Both the position numbers and the translations under genes were made by a program. A stretch of DNA of 7,955 nucleotides from JANYCG01 sp031428695 (lineage in GTDB: Bacteria > Pseudomonadota > Gammaproteobacteria > Burkholderiales > Burkholderiaceae_C): contig JANOYE010000111.1 of assembly GCA_031428695.1 (NCBI GenBank), positions 1 through 7,955 on the forward strand, written 5' to 3'. A model generated the notes under the pieces. It worked only from the letters and a program-made list of their open reading frames with translations. It was not told the origin of the DNA and searched no databases. Positions 1-6,343 of the stretch are shown here, piece by piece; position 1 is the stretch's first letter; each line of letters starts with the position of its first letter.

Positions 1-857
1 GTGGAGAGCGTCACCATTGCAGCTACAGGCGCTCCGTCGTAACCCATGCGCGTGGCCAGCACGTAGGCGCTGGGGGAGGTTGGCACGGCAGAGAACGCCA
101 GCAGCACCATGGTTTGAACCGGGTTCAGGGCAAAAAGCCGAGCCAGTGCAAAGGCCGCCAGTGGGGTCAAGAAATGCCGAATCGTCAACAGCGAAATGCC
201 CAGAGTTTTGACCTGCGCCAACGCGGCCAATTGCAGTCCGGCGCCCGCCGCCATCAGGCCCAAAGCCAAAGAGGCGGCGCCCACTCGCGTGACCGTGGGC
301 ACCAGCCACTCGGGAATGCTGAACCCTGAAAGGTTGAACAACACGCCACCTACCGTTGCCAAAATGAATGGGTTCTTGCGCATTTCCTGCAAGACGTTCA
401 TGCCAGCGTGCCGGGCCATGGGGTAAACGGCAGCCACGTTCAAAACCGGCACGCAGGTGCCTATCAAAATCGCCACCAGCGCGACGCCCTCGGGCCCAGC
501 GATGCGCTCGGCCAATGCCAGGGTGATGAGCGCGTTGAAGCGGAAACCGATTTGCGCCGCCGCCGCGTGGTCGCGCCGGTTGATGTGGTTTTTCAGCCAT
601 GGCAAATGCGGCAACAGGTAAGACAGGGTGATGCCGCACGCCGCCAAAGCCAGGCCGGCGCCGATCAGATTGGATGCCGCGCCCAGGTTCAATGGCGATT
701 TCACAATCGAGTGAAACAGCAGCACTGGGAATAGAAAATAGTAGACCAGCGACTCGACTTTTTCCCACACGCCGCGATCCAGTGCGGTGTAACGGCACAG
801 CAGGAAACCTAGGAAGATGAGGGAGAAATCGGGGAAGAGCAGTTGAAAGAAGTTCAC
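1..857 (-). CDS. AEC-family (auxin efflux carrier-like) membrane transporter, 3' end missing
   Basis: Partial gene: it starts with GTG at 857 and stays open to the left edge, giving 285 visible residues of a family usually 300-320 long, so only the last membrane helix and C-terminus should be missing. The product is almost entirely hydrophobic, with about eight or nine visible membrane segments (for example residues 4-20, 39-52, 62-82, 122-145, 163-178, 192-214, 244-260). Family-like motifs are QIGFRFN (102-108) near the middle and VPTSPSAYVLATRMGYD (258-274) in the C-terminal half. AEC proteins are inner-membrane secondary carriers, some known to move malate, malonate or other carboxylates; the substrate cannot be read from sequence. 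The start is chosen because VNFFQLLFPDFSLIFLGF is a typical N-terminus; the AGG directly before GTG is too close to be a good ribosome site. It is divergent from a Bug-type binding protein, which may suggest a shared organic-acid theme (inference). Confidence 0.9.
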   Translation of the reverse strand, partial: MNFFQLLFPDFSLIFLGFLLCRYTALDRGVWEKVESLVYYFLFPVLLFHSIVKSPLNLGAASNLIGAGLALAACGITLSYLLPHLPWLKNHINRRDHAAAAQIGFRFNALITLALAERIAGPEGVALVAILIGTCVPVLNVAAVYPMARHAGMNVLQEMRKNPFILATVGGVLFNLSGFSIPEWLVPTVTRVGAASLALGLMAAGAGLQLAALAQVKTLGISLLTIRHFLTPLAAFALARLFALNPVQTMVLLAFSAVPTSPSAYVLATRMGYDGAPVAAMVTLS

Positions 858-868
858 CCTGCGAGAAT

Positions 869-971
869 ATTCGATTTCCAGATCGACGCGATAGCGCGTT
901 GCGCCTCCTGGCCGCACTGGTGTGCTGTCTGCGTCGGCGCGCCTTCTCTCGCGTCGATCTGGAAATCGAAT
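869..971. repeat. Perfect 23-bp inverted repeat with 57-nt spacer
   Basis: Bases 869-891 are the exact reverse complement of 949-971 (core of the right arm GCGTCGATCTGGAAATCGAA). The spacer is 892-948. Pairing continues outside the arms: 864-868 (AGAAT) matches 974-978 (ATTCT) if two bases (972-973) bulge out. Inside the arms it breaks down after one mismatch and two pairs. The element sits wholly between two divergent start codons. In an RNA for the AEC transporter the distal arm would end about 11 nt before the GTG start. In an RNA for the Bug protein it would end 23 nt before the ATG, leaving its ribosome site free. The function is unknown: operator, RNA hairpin or invertible segment are all possible. 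Confidence 0.9.
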
Positions 972-982
972 TGATTCTTTTC

Positions 983-987
983 GGAAG
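983..987 (+). promoter_or_regulatory. Ribosome binding site fixing the Bug-protein start
   Basis: GGAAG lies 7 nt before ATG 995. It supports that start over the longer frame beginning at TTG 899, whose extra 32 codons read through the inverted repeat and would bury the signal peptide. Confidence 0.65.
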
Positions 988-994
988 CACACCA

Positions 995-1957
995 ATGAAC
1001 CCCTCTATTCTTTTCGCCTTGTCACTTCTCGCTGTTGTGACCAGCGCGGTCGCCCAAAACTACCCCAACAAAGTCATCCGGCTTCAAGTGCCGTTCGCGC
1101 CCGGCGGCACCACCGACATCATCGCCCGCGTGATCGCGGAGCCCCTGGGCAAAGCGCTGGGCCAAACCGTGATTGTGGAAAACAAGGCCGGTGGCGGCGG
1201 CGTGATTGGCGCCACTGAGACGGTGCGCGCTACGCCGGATGGTTATTCGTTGGCGATGGCGACCGTGTCCACCACAGCGGCCAACCCGGCCATCAACCCG
1301 AAAATCCCCTATAACCCGTTGACTGATTTCACGCCGATCATCAACATCGCCGCCACGCCCAACGTGATCGCAGTGCACCCAGGTTTCCCGGCGAAAGACT
1401 ACAAGGGTTTCGTCGCGGAGTTGAAAAAATCGCCGGGAAAATATTCCTATTCCTCATCTGGCACGGGCGGCATCGGCCATTTGCAGATGGAGCTTTACAA
1501 AAATTTGGCCGGCACGTTCATCACGCACATTCCGTACAGGGGTGCAGGCCCCGCGTTGAACGACACGGTGGCCGGCCAGGTGCCGATGATTTTTGACAAT
1601 TTACCCTCGGCCTTGCCCTTCATCAAAGACAACCGCCTGGTGCCCATCGTGGTGGCGGCGCCGCAGCGGCTGGCGCAGTTGCCTAATGTGCCGACTTTCA
1701 AAGAGGTGGGGCTAGAGCCGGTTAACCGCATGGCCTATTACGGCATTTTGGGCCCCAAAGGTTTGCCCAAAGAGGTGGTGGACAAAGTCAATGCCGCAGT
1801 GAAAAAAGCGCTGGAAGACCCAGCGGTGAAGAAACGCATTGAAGACACCGGCTCCATCGTCATCGGCAACACGCCCGAGCAGTTTGCGGCGCAAATCAAG
1901 GCCGAGTTTGAGGTGTACAAAAAGGTTGTTGACACGGCCAAACTGAAACTCGATTGA
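995..1957 (+). CDS. Bug/TctC-family periplasmic solute-binding protein
   Basis: A complete 320-residue protein, the normal size for the Bug (Bordetella uptake gene) family, the periplasmic binding component of tripartite tricarboxylate transporters. A signal peptide is clear: hydrophobic residues 4-19 ending AVA, with cleavage expected before Q21. Family motifs follow in order: VIRLQVPFAPGGTTD (27-41), VIVENKAGGGGVIGA (59-73), ATPDGY (79-84) and YNPLTDFTPI (106-115), then HIPYRGAGPAL in the middle, part of the ligand cleft. These proteins bind carboxylates or related small acids in the periplasm; the ligand cannot be deduced. No TctA/TctB membrane partners are present, so it is an orphan Bug protein, which is common in Burkholderiales. 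The gene is divergent from an AEC transporter, and its TGA overlaps the next gene's TTG start (TTGA, 1954-1957), indicating co-transcription with xerD. ATG 995 is chosen for the signal peptide and the GGAAG site. Confidence 0.95.
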   Translation: MNPSILFALSLLAVVTSAVAQNYPNKVIRLQVPFAPGGTTDIIARVIAEPLGKALGQTVIVENKAGGGGVIGATETVRATPDGYSLAMATVSTTAANPAINPKIPYNPLTDFTPIINIAATPNVIAVHPGFPAKDYKGFVAELKKSPGKYSYSSSGTGGIGHLQMELYKNLAGTFITHIPYRGAGPALNDTVAGQVPMIFDNLPSALPFIKDNRLVPIVVAAPQRLAQLPNVPTFKEVGLEPVNRMAYYGILGPKGLPKEVVDKVNAAVKKALEDPAVKKRIEDTGSIVIGNTPEQFAAQIKAEFEVYKKVVDTAKLKLD

Positions 1958-2958
1958 CGCCGACTGTGCGCGCCACGCCAGCTTCGTCAAGATCGGGCAA
2001 CGCCGTTGACGCGATTGGCGCGTCACCGCCGGGTGACGCCGGCCACGCGCGCATCGGCACGTCCATCGACGCTTCCATCGACACGTTCATTGATGCGCTA
2101 TGGCTTGAAGACGGCCTCTCCAAAAATACGCTGGCGGCTTACCGGCGGGATTTGACATTGTTCGCCAAGTGGCAAATTGAAGGCGGCAACTCGCTGTTGC
2201 ACGCCACCGAGACCGATATTCTTGGCTACTTTTCGGCGCGCCATGCCGGCACCAAAGCCACCTCGGCCAACCGCAGGCTGACCGTTTTCAAGCGTTACTT
2301 TCGTTGGGCCTTGCGCGAAAAACTCGCGGCCACCGACCCGACGCTGAAACTTCAACCAGCCAAGCAGGCCATGCGTTCACCAGCAACGTTGACCGAAGCG
2401 CAGGTGGAGGCGCTGCTCAATGCGCCAGACCTCTCAAGCGGCATCGGCATACGCGACCGCGCCATGATCGAGCTGATGTACGCCAGCGGCCTGCGCGTGA
2501 CGGAGCTGGTCTCGCTCAAGGTGTTGAACGTGAGCCTGTCAGACAACGTGTTGCGGGTGTTTGGCAAAGGCAACAAAGAGCGCCTGATCCCCTTCGGCGA
2601 AGTGGCCAACCAGTGGCTGCGCATCTACATGACGCAGGTGCGCCCGGCGATGGTGGCCGCGCACCAGACGGATGATTTGTTTGTGACCAACCGCGGCAGC
2701 AAACCCGGCACCTCAATGAGCCGCGTGATGTTCTGGATGATCATCAAAAAATACGCGCTGTTGATCGGCATCACCTCGAAACTGTCGCCGCACACGCTGC
2801 GCCACGCCTTCGCCACGCATCTGCTCAACCACGGTGCTGATTTGCGCGCGGTGCAGATGTTGCTGGGCCACGCGGACATCTCAACGACAACCATCTACAC
2901 ACACGTGGCGCGGGAACGGCTGAAGTCGATTCACGCACAGCACCATCCGCGCGGGTGA
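1954..2958 (+). CDS. xerD: Tyrosine recombinase XerD (chromosome dimer resolution)
   Basis: Site-specific recombinase that, with XerC, resolves chromosome dimers at dif under FtsK control. The 334-residue product has an N-terminal SAM-like core-binding domain (about 40-130, including FIDALWLEDGLSKNTLAAYR) and a C-terminal catalytic domain (about 145-330). All catalytic residues are visible: R181 (GLRVTEL), K205 (GKGNKER), H280 and R283 (SPHTLRHAFATHLL), H306 (LLGHADIS) and nucleophile Y315 (TIYTHV). The ending ERLKSIHAQHHPRG is diagnostic of XerD rather than XerC or a phage integrase. Compared with E. coli XerD (298 residues) there is an N-terminal extension of about 35 residues, low in complexity, with a small internal repeat (SIDASIDTFIDA). 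The only in-frame starts before the conserved domain are TTG 1954 and GTG 1966. Neither has a ribosome site, so translation is probably coupled to the overlapping Bug gene. It converges on the DUF455 gene, 33 nt away. Confidence 0.93.
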   Translation: MTPTVRATPASSRSGNAVDAIGASPPGDAGHARIGTSIDASIDTFIDALWLEDGLSKNTLAAYRRDLTLFAKWQIEGGNSLLHATETDILGYFSARHAGTKATSANRRLTVFKRYFRWALREKLAATDPTLKLQPAKQAMRSPATLTEAQVEALLNAPDLSSGIGIRDRAMIELMYASGLRVTELVSLKVLNVSLSDNVLRVFGKGNKERLIPFGEVANQWLRIYMTQVRPAMVAAHQTDDLFVTNRGSKPGTSMSRVMFWMIIKKYALLIGITSKLSPHTLRHAFATHLLNHGADLRAVQMLLGHADISTTTIYTHVARERLKSIHAQHHPRG

Positions 2959-2991
2959 GGCGCTGGCTGAGGCTTGGGCAAGGCTTGGAAG

Positions 2992-3876
2992 TTACGCCTG
3001 CCCCATCAGGGCGGCCATTTCTTCGCGGCTGAAACCGGCGCGGCTTCGCGCCTCCAGATTGAAGGGCGGTCGCAATTTGGGCGCCTGGTAGCGCTCGGTC
3101 AACACCGCGTAATGCGTGATCGGATCCAGCCCATCCCGAGCGCACAACCACGCATACCAGCGGTTGCCAATGGCCACGTGGCCGATCTCATCTCGCAGAA
3201 TGATGTCCAGAATCTCCACGGCGCGCAGGGCGTCGGGCGTATTGGCCTGGCGCAGCTTGGCCTGGATTTGCGGCGTGGCGTCCAGCCCACGCGCCTCCAG
3301 CGTGCGCGGCACCAGGGCCATGCGGGCGACCACATCGGGCGCAGTTTTCTTGCACATTTCCCACAGGCCGTCGTGCGCAGGGAAGTCGCCGTAGTCCCAG
3401 CGCGGCGCCGGTTGGCCGTTCACATCGCGGATGGTGTCCATTCTGCGCAACTGTTCGCGCAGCAGCGTGAAGTGATACGCCTCCTCCTTCGCCACCTTCG
3501 CCCAGTCAAGGTAAAACGAGTTGGGCATGCCGTCAAAGCGCCAAACCGCGTCCAGCGCCAGGTTGATGGCGTTGAATTCGATATGGCAGATTGAATGGAT
3601 CAAAGCTGCGCGCCCTTCCAGTGTGGAGGGTGCGCGGCGGGGGACTTTGGCCGGGTGCGTCAGCAACGGGCGGGCAGGGTGGCCAGGGTCGGCTACGGCG
3701 TTACAGGGGTGGGCCGACTCCCAACAGCCCTTGGGCTTGGGCGACGTACCGTCGAGGTACGTCGCAATTTTCGCTTTTTGCTGCGGATCAACCTCAAGCC
3801 ATGCGCTTTTGGCCTGCTTTTGCAAGTTGAAAATATGGGCTGCCTTCAGTCTGGGTTCAGGGTGCATGAGGTGCAT
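2992..3876 (-). CDS. DUF455 ferritin-like domain protein
   Basis: A 294-residue cytoplasmic protein from ATG 3876, with no signal peptide. It matches the DUF455 group of the ferritin-like superfamily: PARPLLTHPAKVPRR leads into a helical bundle. Candidate di-metal ligands are E100 (HIEFNAINLALDAVWRF, 98-114), E131/E132 and H135 (EEAYHF), E194 (LEARGLDATP) and E230 with H233 (RDEIGHVAIGNRW). The spacing of Glu and E-x2-H pairs suits a carboxylate-bridged iron or manganese site. The role of the family is not established; related folds are oxygenases, oxidases and tRNA-modifying hydroxylases (inference only). The frame stays open to a GTG at 3921, but ATG 3876 (or ATG 3867) is preferred because a likely promoter lies at 3905-3931, so the GTG would fall within or upstream of it. 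No clear ribosome site precedes either ATG. It converges on xerD and is divergent from a lipoprotein gene. Confidence 0.88.
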   Translation of the reverse strand: MHLMHPEPRLKAAHIFNLQKQAKSAWLEVDPQQKAKIATYLDGTSPKPKGCWESAHPCNAVADPGHPARPLLTHPAKVPRRAPSTLEGRAALIHSICHIEFNAINLALDAVWRFDGMPNSFYLDWAKVAKEEAYHFTLLREQLRRMDTIRDVNGQPAPRWDYGDFPAHDGLWEMCKKTAPDVVARMALVPRTLEARGLDATPQIQAKLRQANTPDALRAVEILDIILRDEIGHVAIGNRWYAWLCARDGLDPITHYAVLTERYQAPKLRPPFNLEARSRAGFSREEMAALMGQA

Positions 3877-3884
3877 ATTCACAA

Positions 3885-3912
3885 TTGATTTTCGCCATGA
3901 GATTGTTATATT
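3885..3912 (+). promoter_or_regulatory. Likely promoter of the lipoprotein gene
   Basis: TTGATT (3885-3890) and TATATT (3907-3912, five of six consensus bases) have a 16-nt spacer. The predicted start near 3919 gives a leader of about 35 nt that includes the ribosome site AGGG at 3941-3944. A second pair, TTGCCA (3911-3916) with TATACA (3936-3941), was considered, but it would start transcription downstream of the ribosome site. Confidence 0.4.
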
Positions 3913-3931
3913 GCCACTCACTGGGTCACAA
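3905..3931 (-). promoter_or_regulatory. Likely promoter of the DUF455 gene
   Basis: On the minus strand TTGTGA (3931-3926) and TATAAC (3910-3905) are separated by 15 nt, a short but usable spacing. Transcription would start near 3898, about 20 nt before ATG 3876. The -10 overlaps the opposing promoter of the lipoprotein gene. The call rests on hexamer matches only. Confidence 0.35.
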
Positions 3932-3953
3932 ATCTTATACAGGGCGAATAACG

Positions 3954-5414
3954 ATGCTGAGTATTTGCGTGCGCCGGTTGTTGGCCTCGTTCGCGTTGGT
4001 TCTGTTGGCTGCCTGTGGCGGCGGCGCTAGCCCGGTTCCTGGTGACGCGACGAACGCTGCTGCCTCCAGTACGGTGTCTTCCGATTCGGCGCCTTCTGGT
4101 GCATCGCCTGGCATCGCCGCCAGTTTGAGCGGGTCGATTGTCAAAGGGCCTGTGGCAGGCGCCCAAGTCTGCGTCTATGCACTGGTGCCCACCGGCAAGG
4201 GCAATCTGTTGGGCTGCACTACCTCCAACACCGACGGTACCTATGCTCTGAATTTGGCATTTGAGGGCGCTGTTGTGGTGGAGGCGACGGGCGGCAGTTA
4301 TACCGACGAAGCCACTGGTTTGACTGGCGTGCCATTGGGCACGCCCTTGCAGAGTGTCACTACCCTGGGCCGTGGCACCAACCTGCTGCACGCCACACCC
4401 TTGACCGCGCTGGCTTTTAGGCAGGCACTGGCAACTGGCGGCATGAGTCAGGCGGAATTTCAAGCCAAAGCCGACGTGGTGCGTGGCGCATTTGGGCTGC
4501 CGCCGGACGTCGACCTTGCCCGCACTTTGCCAACGGTGGCAGTAGGTTCTGTCAACCCCTATGGCAAGGCCTTGCATGACCTGAGCAAGATGCTGGGCAT
4601 GGGAGCGACGCTAGGTGGAATCATCGGCAACGATGATTTGGATGCATTGAAGGCCTCGTTTAAGTCGGTCGAGCAATGTGTGACTCAAGCGCCGGTGGCC
4701 AACAATCCGCCTCCATCGGGTGTTTTGGGTGCCGGGCAAATCAAATGGATCACGGAACCTTTGCCTCAGGGTGGGCTGCTGGTTTCGGTGGTGAACCCGG
4801 CGTCGGCATGGCGCAGTCTTTTGCCCGCCAATGGAGCGGTGATGGGCTGTGATCTGGCGGCAAATTCGGCGGCTTCAGTGACACTTTCTTGCCCAACTGC
4901 CGCCCTACAGGCGGACTTTGCGGCGCTGGCAGGCACTTATGCCCAAAATGCACCTACGCCGGCGCTGCCTTTGACGGGAGTGCTCGCGATGGGTGAAAAA
5001 ATTCAGCTGCAGGGTGCGTTGAACTTTGGCGGCAATCTCACTCTCTCGTCGGATGCGATGGACGTCGGCAGTGCAACCATCAACGTAAGCGGCAACTTGA
5101 CGATAAATTCCCCCGGCACAGGTACATCTGTTGTGGGCAATCTTTGCATCAAGATGATTGGATTGACAGCGGCGGGTATTCCAAAAACTGGCAGCGCCAT
5201 CACTTTAGGCGGTGCGGTCGGCGGTTCAGTCAATTTGCAGACTGTTCTTCCAGCGCCATCTGGTTCGCAAGTCGCTCTCAGCCCAGGGGCTGTAACCAAC
5301 GTTGGCGCAGCCCAATTGCGCGGAACGTTGGTCACAAATGGCGGAAGTATCCAAGCCGCTGGGTTGAACGCGTCAGGCAATACGCCGTCACTGGCCCCTG
5401 GCAACTTGCCCTGA
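3954..5414 (+). CDS. Secreted lipoprotein with carboxypeptidase-regulatory-like domain and C-terminal beta-repeat region
   Basis: A 486-residue protein of unknown function. The N-terminus MLSICVRRLLASFALVLLAAC is a lipoprotein signal with lipobox LAA-C21. Gly follows the Cys, with no Asp at +2, so the outer membrane is the expected site. Residues 22-58 are a Ser/Ala/Gly/Pro linker. Residues 59-118 (SIVKGPVAGAQVCVYAL, then TDGTYALNL) resemble a carboxypeptidase-regulatory-like/transthyretin-type beta domain. Residues 140-240 look mainly helical (TPLTALAFRQAL, NPYGKALHDLSKML). A Pro-rich hinge (246-254) precedes a C-terminal half whose last part, about 345-475, is rich in Gly, Thr, Ser, Val and Asn with recurring GxLxL/GNLTI strands, as in beta-solenoid or fibre proteins. 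Six Cys besides C21 (73, 88, 242, 299, 313, 398) could form disulfides. ATG 3954 is chosen over the open upstream frame for the signal peptide and AGGG at 3941. No partner gene is evident; it appears monocistronic. Confidence 0.82.
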   Translation: MLSICVRRLLASFALVLLAACGGGASPVPGDATNAAASSTVSSDSAPSGASPGIAASLSGSIVKGPVAGAQVCVYALVPTGKGNLLGCTTSNTDGTYALNLAFEGAVVVEATGGSYTDEATGLTGVPLGTPLQSVTTLGRGTNLLHATPLTALAFRQALATGGMSQAEFQAKADVVRGAFGLPPDVDLARTLPTVAVGSVNPYGKALHDLSKMLGMGATLGGIIGNDDLDALKASFKSVEQCVTQAPVANNPPPSGVLGAGQIKWITEPLPQGGLLVSVVNPASAWRSLLPANGAVMGCDLAANSAASVTLSCPTAALQADFAALAGTYAQNAPTPALPLTGVLAMGEKIQLQGALNFGGNLTLSSDAMDVGSATINVSGNLTINSPGTGTSVVGNLCIKMIGLTAAGIPKTGSAITLGGAVGGSVNLQTVLPAPSGSQVALSPGAVTNVGAAQLRGTLVTNGGSIQAAGLNASGNTPSLAPGNLP

Positions 5415-5712
5415 CGGTTCCACAATCCCGTTCGCCGCTGGCCAGCAGGTCGGATCGGACTTGCGGCGTCATCCTTTAGTCTTGTGAGAGGTCGTCGAAA
5501 GTCGCTCATAGTGTGAGTGGGCTTTCAGGGTATTGCGCGCAGAATGTGATCTACCCAACTGCGCCGGCCACACCGCTTGACTGTTTGGCACAGGGTTTCA
5601 TGCGAATCTGGCCTTCCATCAAAAGCCAGAACCACTGGGTCGGCGGCCCGAATCTGCAATCTACAATTCTGGCCTAATTGCAGCTTCCCACCACATCCGA
5701 CAAGGCATTCCC
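5415..5712. other. Gene-free stretch between the lipoprotein and gamma carbonic anhydrase genes
   Basis: These 298 nt hold no reading frame I believe. I see no strong terminator: GCTGGCCAGC at 5437-5446 is a perfect 10-nt palindrome without a loop, and a weak hairpin at 5497-5526 (GAAAG...CTTTC) is not followed by a T-run. Near the right end is a possible -10 and a small nested inverted repeat (CTGCAAT 5654-5660 with ATTGCAG 5677-5683). No tRNA or known RNA motif was recognised. Confidence 0.5.
5662..5667 (+). promoter_or_regulatory. Possible -10 element of the gamma carbonic anhydrase gene
   Basis: TACAAT matches five of six bases of the sigma-70 -10 consensus. Transcription would begin about 40 nt before ATG 5713. 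No good -35 lies 15-19 nt upstream, so this is tentative. Confidence 0.22.
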
Positions 5713-6237
5713 ATGGCAATCTACGAGCTCGACGGCATCTCCCCCAGGCTGGGCAAAGACGTCTATATTGCCGAAACCGCGCAGGTGATTGGTGACGTGG
5801 TGCTGGGTGACGGCGCGAGCGTGTGGTTTGGGGCGATCGTGCGCGGCGATTCAGAGAAGATCACCATCGGGCGGGGCAGCAATATCCAGGACGGCGCCGT
5901 GCTGCATGCCGACGCTGGCAAACCGCTGGTGATTGGCGATAACGTGAGTGTCGGTCACATGGTCATGCTGCATGGTTGCACCGTGGGAGACGGCACGCTG
6001 ATTGCGATTGGCGCTATCGTCTTGAATGACGTGAAGATCGGCAAGAACTGCATCGTCGGCGCCAATTCGCTGGTGACCGAGGGCAAAGAATTCCCCGATG
6101 GCTCGATGATCATGGGCAGCCCGGCCAAGCTGATGCGGGAACTGGCGCCCGAGCAGATCGCGGGCCTGGGCGGTATTTCAGGGCACTATGTGGCCAACGG
6201 CAAACGATTCAAGTCGGGTTTGAAAAAAATCGGCTGA
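5713..6237 (+). CDS. Gamma-class carbonic anhydrase family protein (left-handed beta-helix)
   Basis: A complete 174-residue cytoplasmic protein of the normal size for the short gamma carbonic anhydrase/YrdA/PaaY/CaiE group. Residues about 10-135 form hexapeptide repeats (VIGDVVLGDGASVWFGAIV, then VIGDNVSVGHMVMLHGCTVG) that fold into a left-handed parallel beta-helix and form trimers. The three zinc-ligand histidines are present: H65 (VLHADAG), H82 (VGHMVM) and H87 (LHGCTVG), as are R44 and D46 of the RGDS motif and Q59 (NIQDG). The C-terminal helix (about 138-174) follows GSPAKLMRELAPEQ. Family members hydrate CO2 or act as thioesterase-like or accessory proteins. The short form lacks the acidic loop of the archaeal Cam enzyme, so activity is not certain. 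AAGG at 5702-5705, 7 nt before the ATG, supports the start. hslO follows after 106 nt on the same strand and may be co-transcribed. Confidence 0.93.
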   Translation: MAIYELDGISPRLGKDVYIAETAQVIGDVVLGDGASVWFGAIVRGDSEKITIGRGSNIQDGAVLHADAGKPLVIGDNVSVGHMVMLHGCTVGDGTLIAIGAIVLNDVKIGKNCIVGANSLVTEGKEFPDGSMIMGSPAKLMRELAPEQIAGLGGISGHYVANGKRFKSGLKKIG

Positions 6238-6343
6238 ATTCATCCCCCAAATTCGGAGTCTGGTTCACCGCTGCGACGGCACTGGCTCGATCCCCTTGTT
6301 TCTCTTCTGTCGTCCGCCACTTGCCACCTGTCCTTGACCGCCC
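6238..6343 (+). other. Pyrimidine-rich spacer before hslO
   Basis: This 106-nt stretch lies between two same-strand genes. From about 6290 on it is dominated by C and T, and it holds no purine-rich ribosome site before ATG 6344. I found no terminator and no convincing promoter. Confidence 0.4.

Larger units (their letters stand above)
858..994. promoter_or_regulatory. Divergent control region between the AEC transporter and Bug protein genes
   Basis: This 137-nt stretch separates two divergent starts and must hold both promoters unless one lies inside a gene. I could not assign convincing -35/-10 pairs. It is dominated by a large inverted repeat (869-891 and 949-971). An in-frame extension of the binding-protein reading frame back to TTG 899 exists but is not believed, because the signal peptide begins at 995. 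No regulator gene is adjacent within the window. Confidence 0.6.

Noticed and set aside
904..909. Perfect AGGAGG on the minus strand in the AEC leader
   Set aside because: No start codon lies 5-10 nt downstream of it; the GTG start is 46 nt away, so it is probably chance or only relevant if the hairpin folds.
899..994. N-terminal extension of the Bug protein to TTG 899
   Set aside because: It would place 32 residues before a clean signal peptide and crosses the inverted repeat; ATG 995 has a good ribosome site.
1954..2958. Recombinase as a mobile-element integrase
   Set aside because: The C-terminal ERLKSIHAQHHPRG and the whole-length match are those of housekeeping XerD; there is no att-like repeat, tRNA or cargo nearby.
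2959..2991. Repeated GGCTTGG between xerD and the DUF455 gene
   Set aside because: Two short direct copies in a 33-nt convergent gap; neither a hairpin nor a known signal.
2974..3594. 206-codon open frame on the plus strand, antisense to the DUF455 gene
   Set aside because: Its translation is rich in Arg, Gln and Val with no recognisable motif, typical of a shadow frame opposite a GC-rich gene; the minus-strand protein has clear family motifs.
3877..3921. Start of the DUF455 protein at GTG 3921
   Set aside because: It falls within or upstream of the predicted promoter, and the extra residues are not typical of the family; ATG 3876 is preferred, though not proven.
3918..4577. 219-codon open frame on the minus strand, opposite the lipoprotein gene
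   Set aside because: Composition rich in Gln, Arg and His with no motif; the plus-strand frame has a lipobox and promoter.
5497..5526. Hairpin after the lipoprotein gene as a terminator
   Set aside because: The stem is short and interrupted and no T-run follows.
5654..5683. Nested inverted repeats CTGCAAT/ATTGCAG and CAATT/AATTG as an operator
   Set aside because: Arms of 7 and 5 bp in a 300-nt spacer are expected by chance; kept only as a note.
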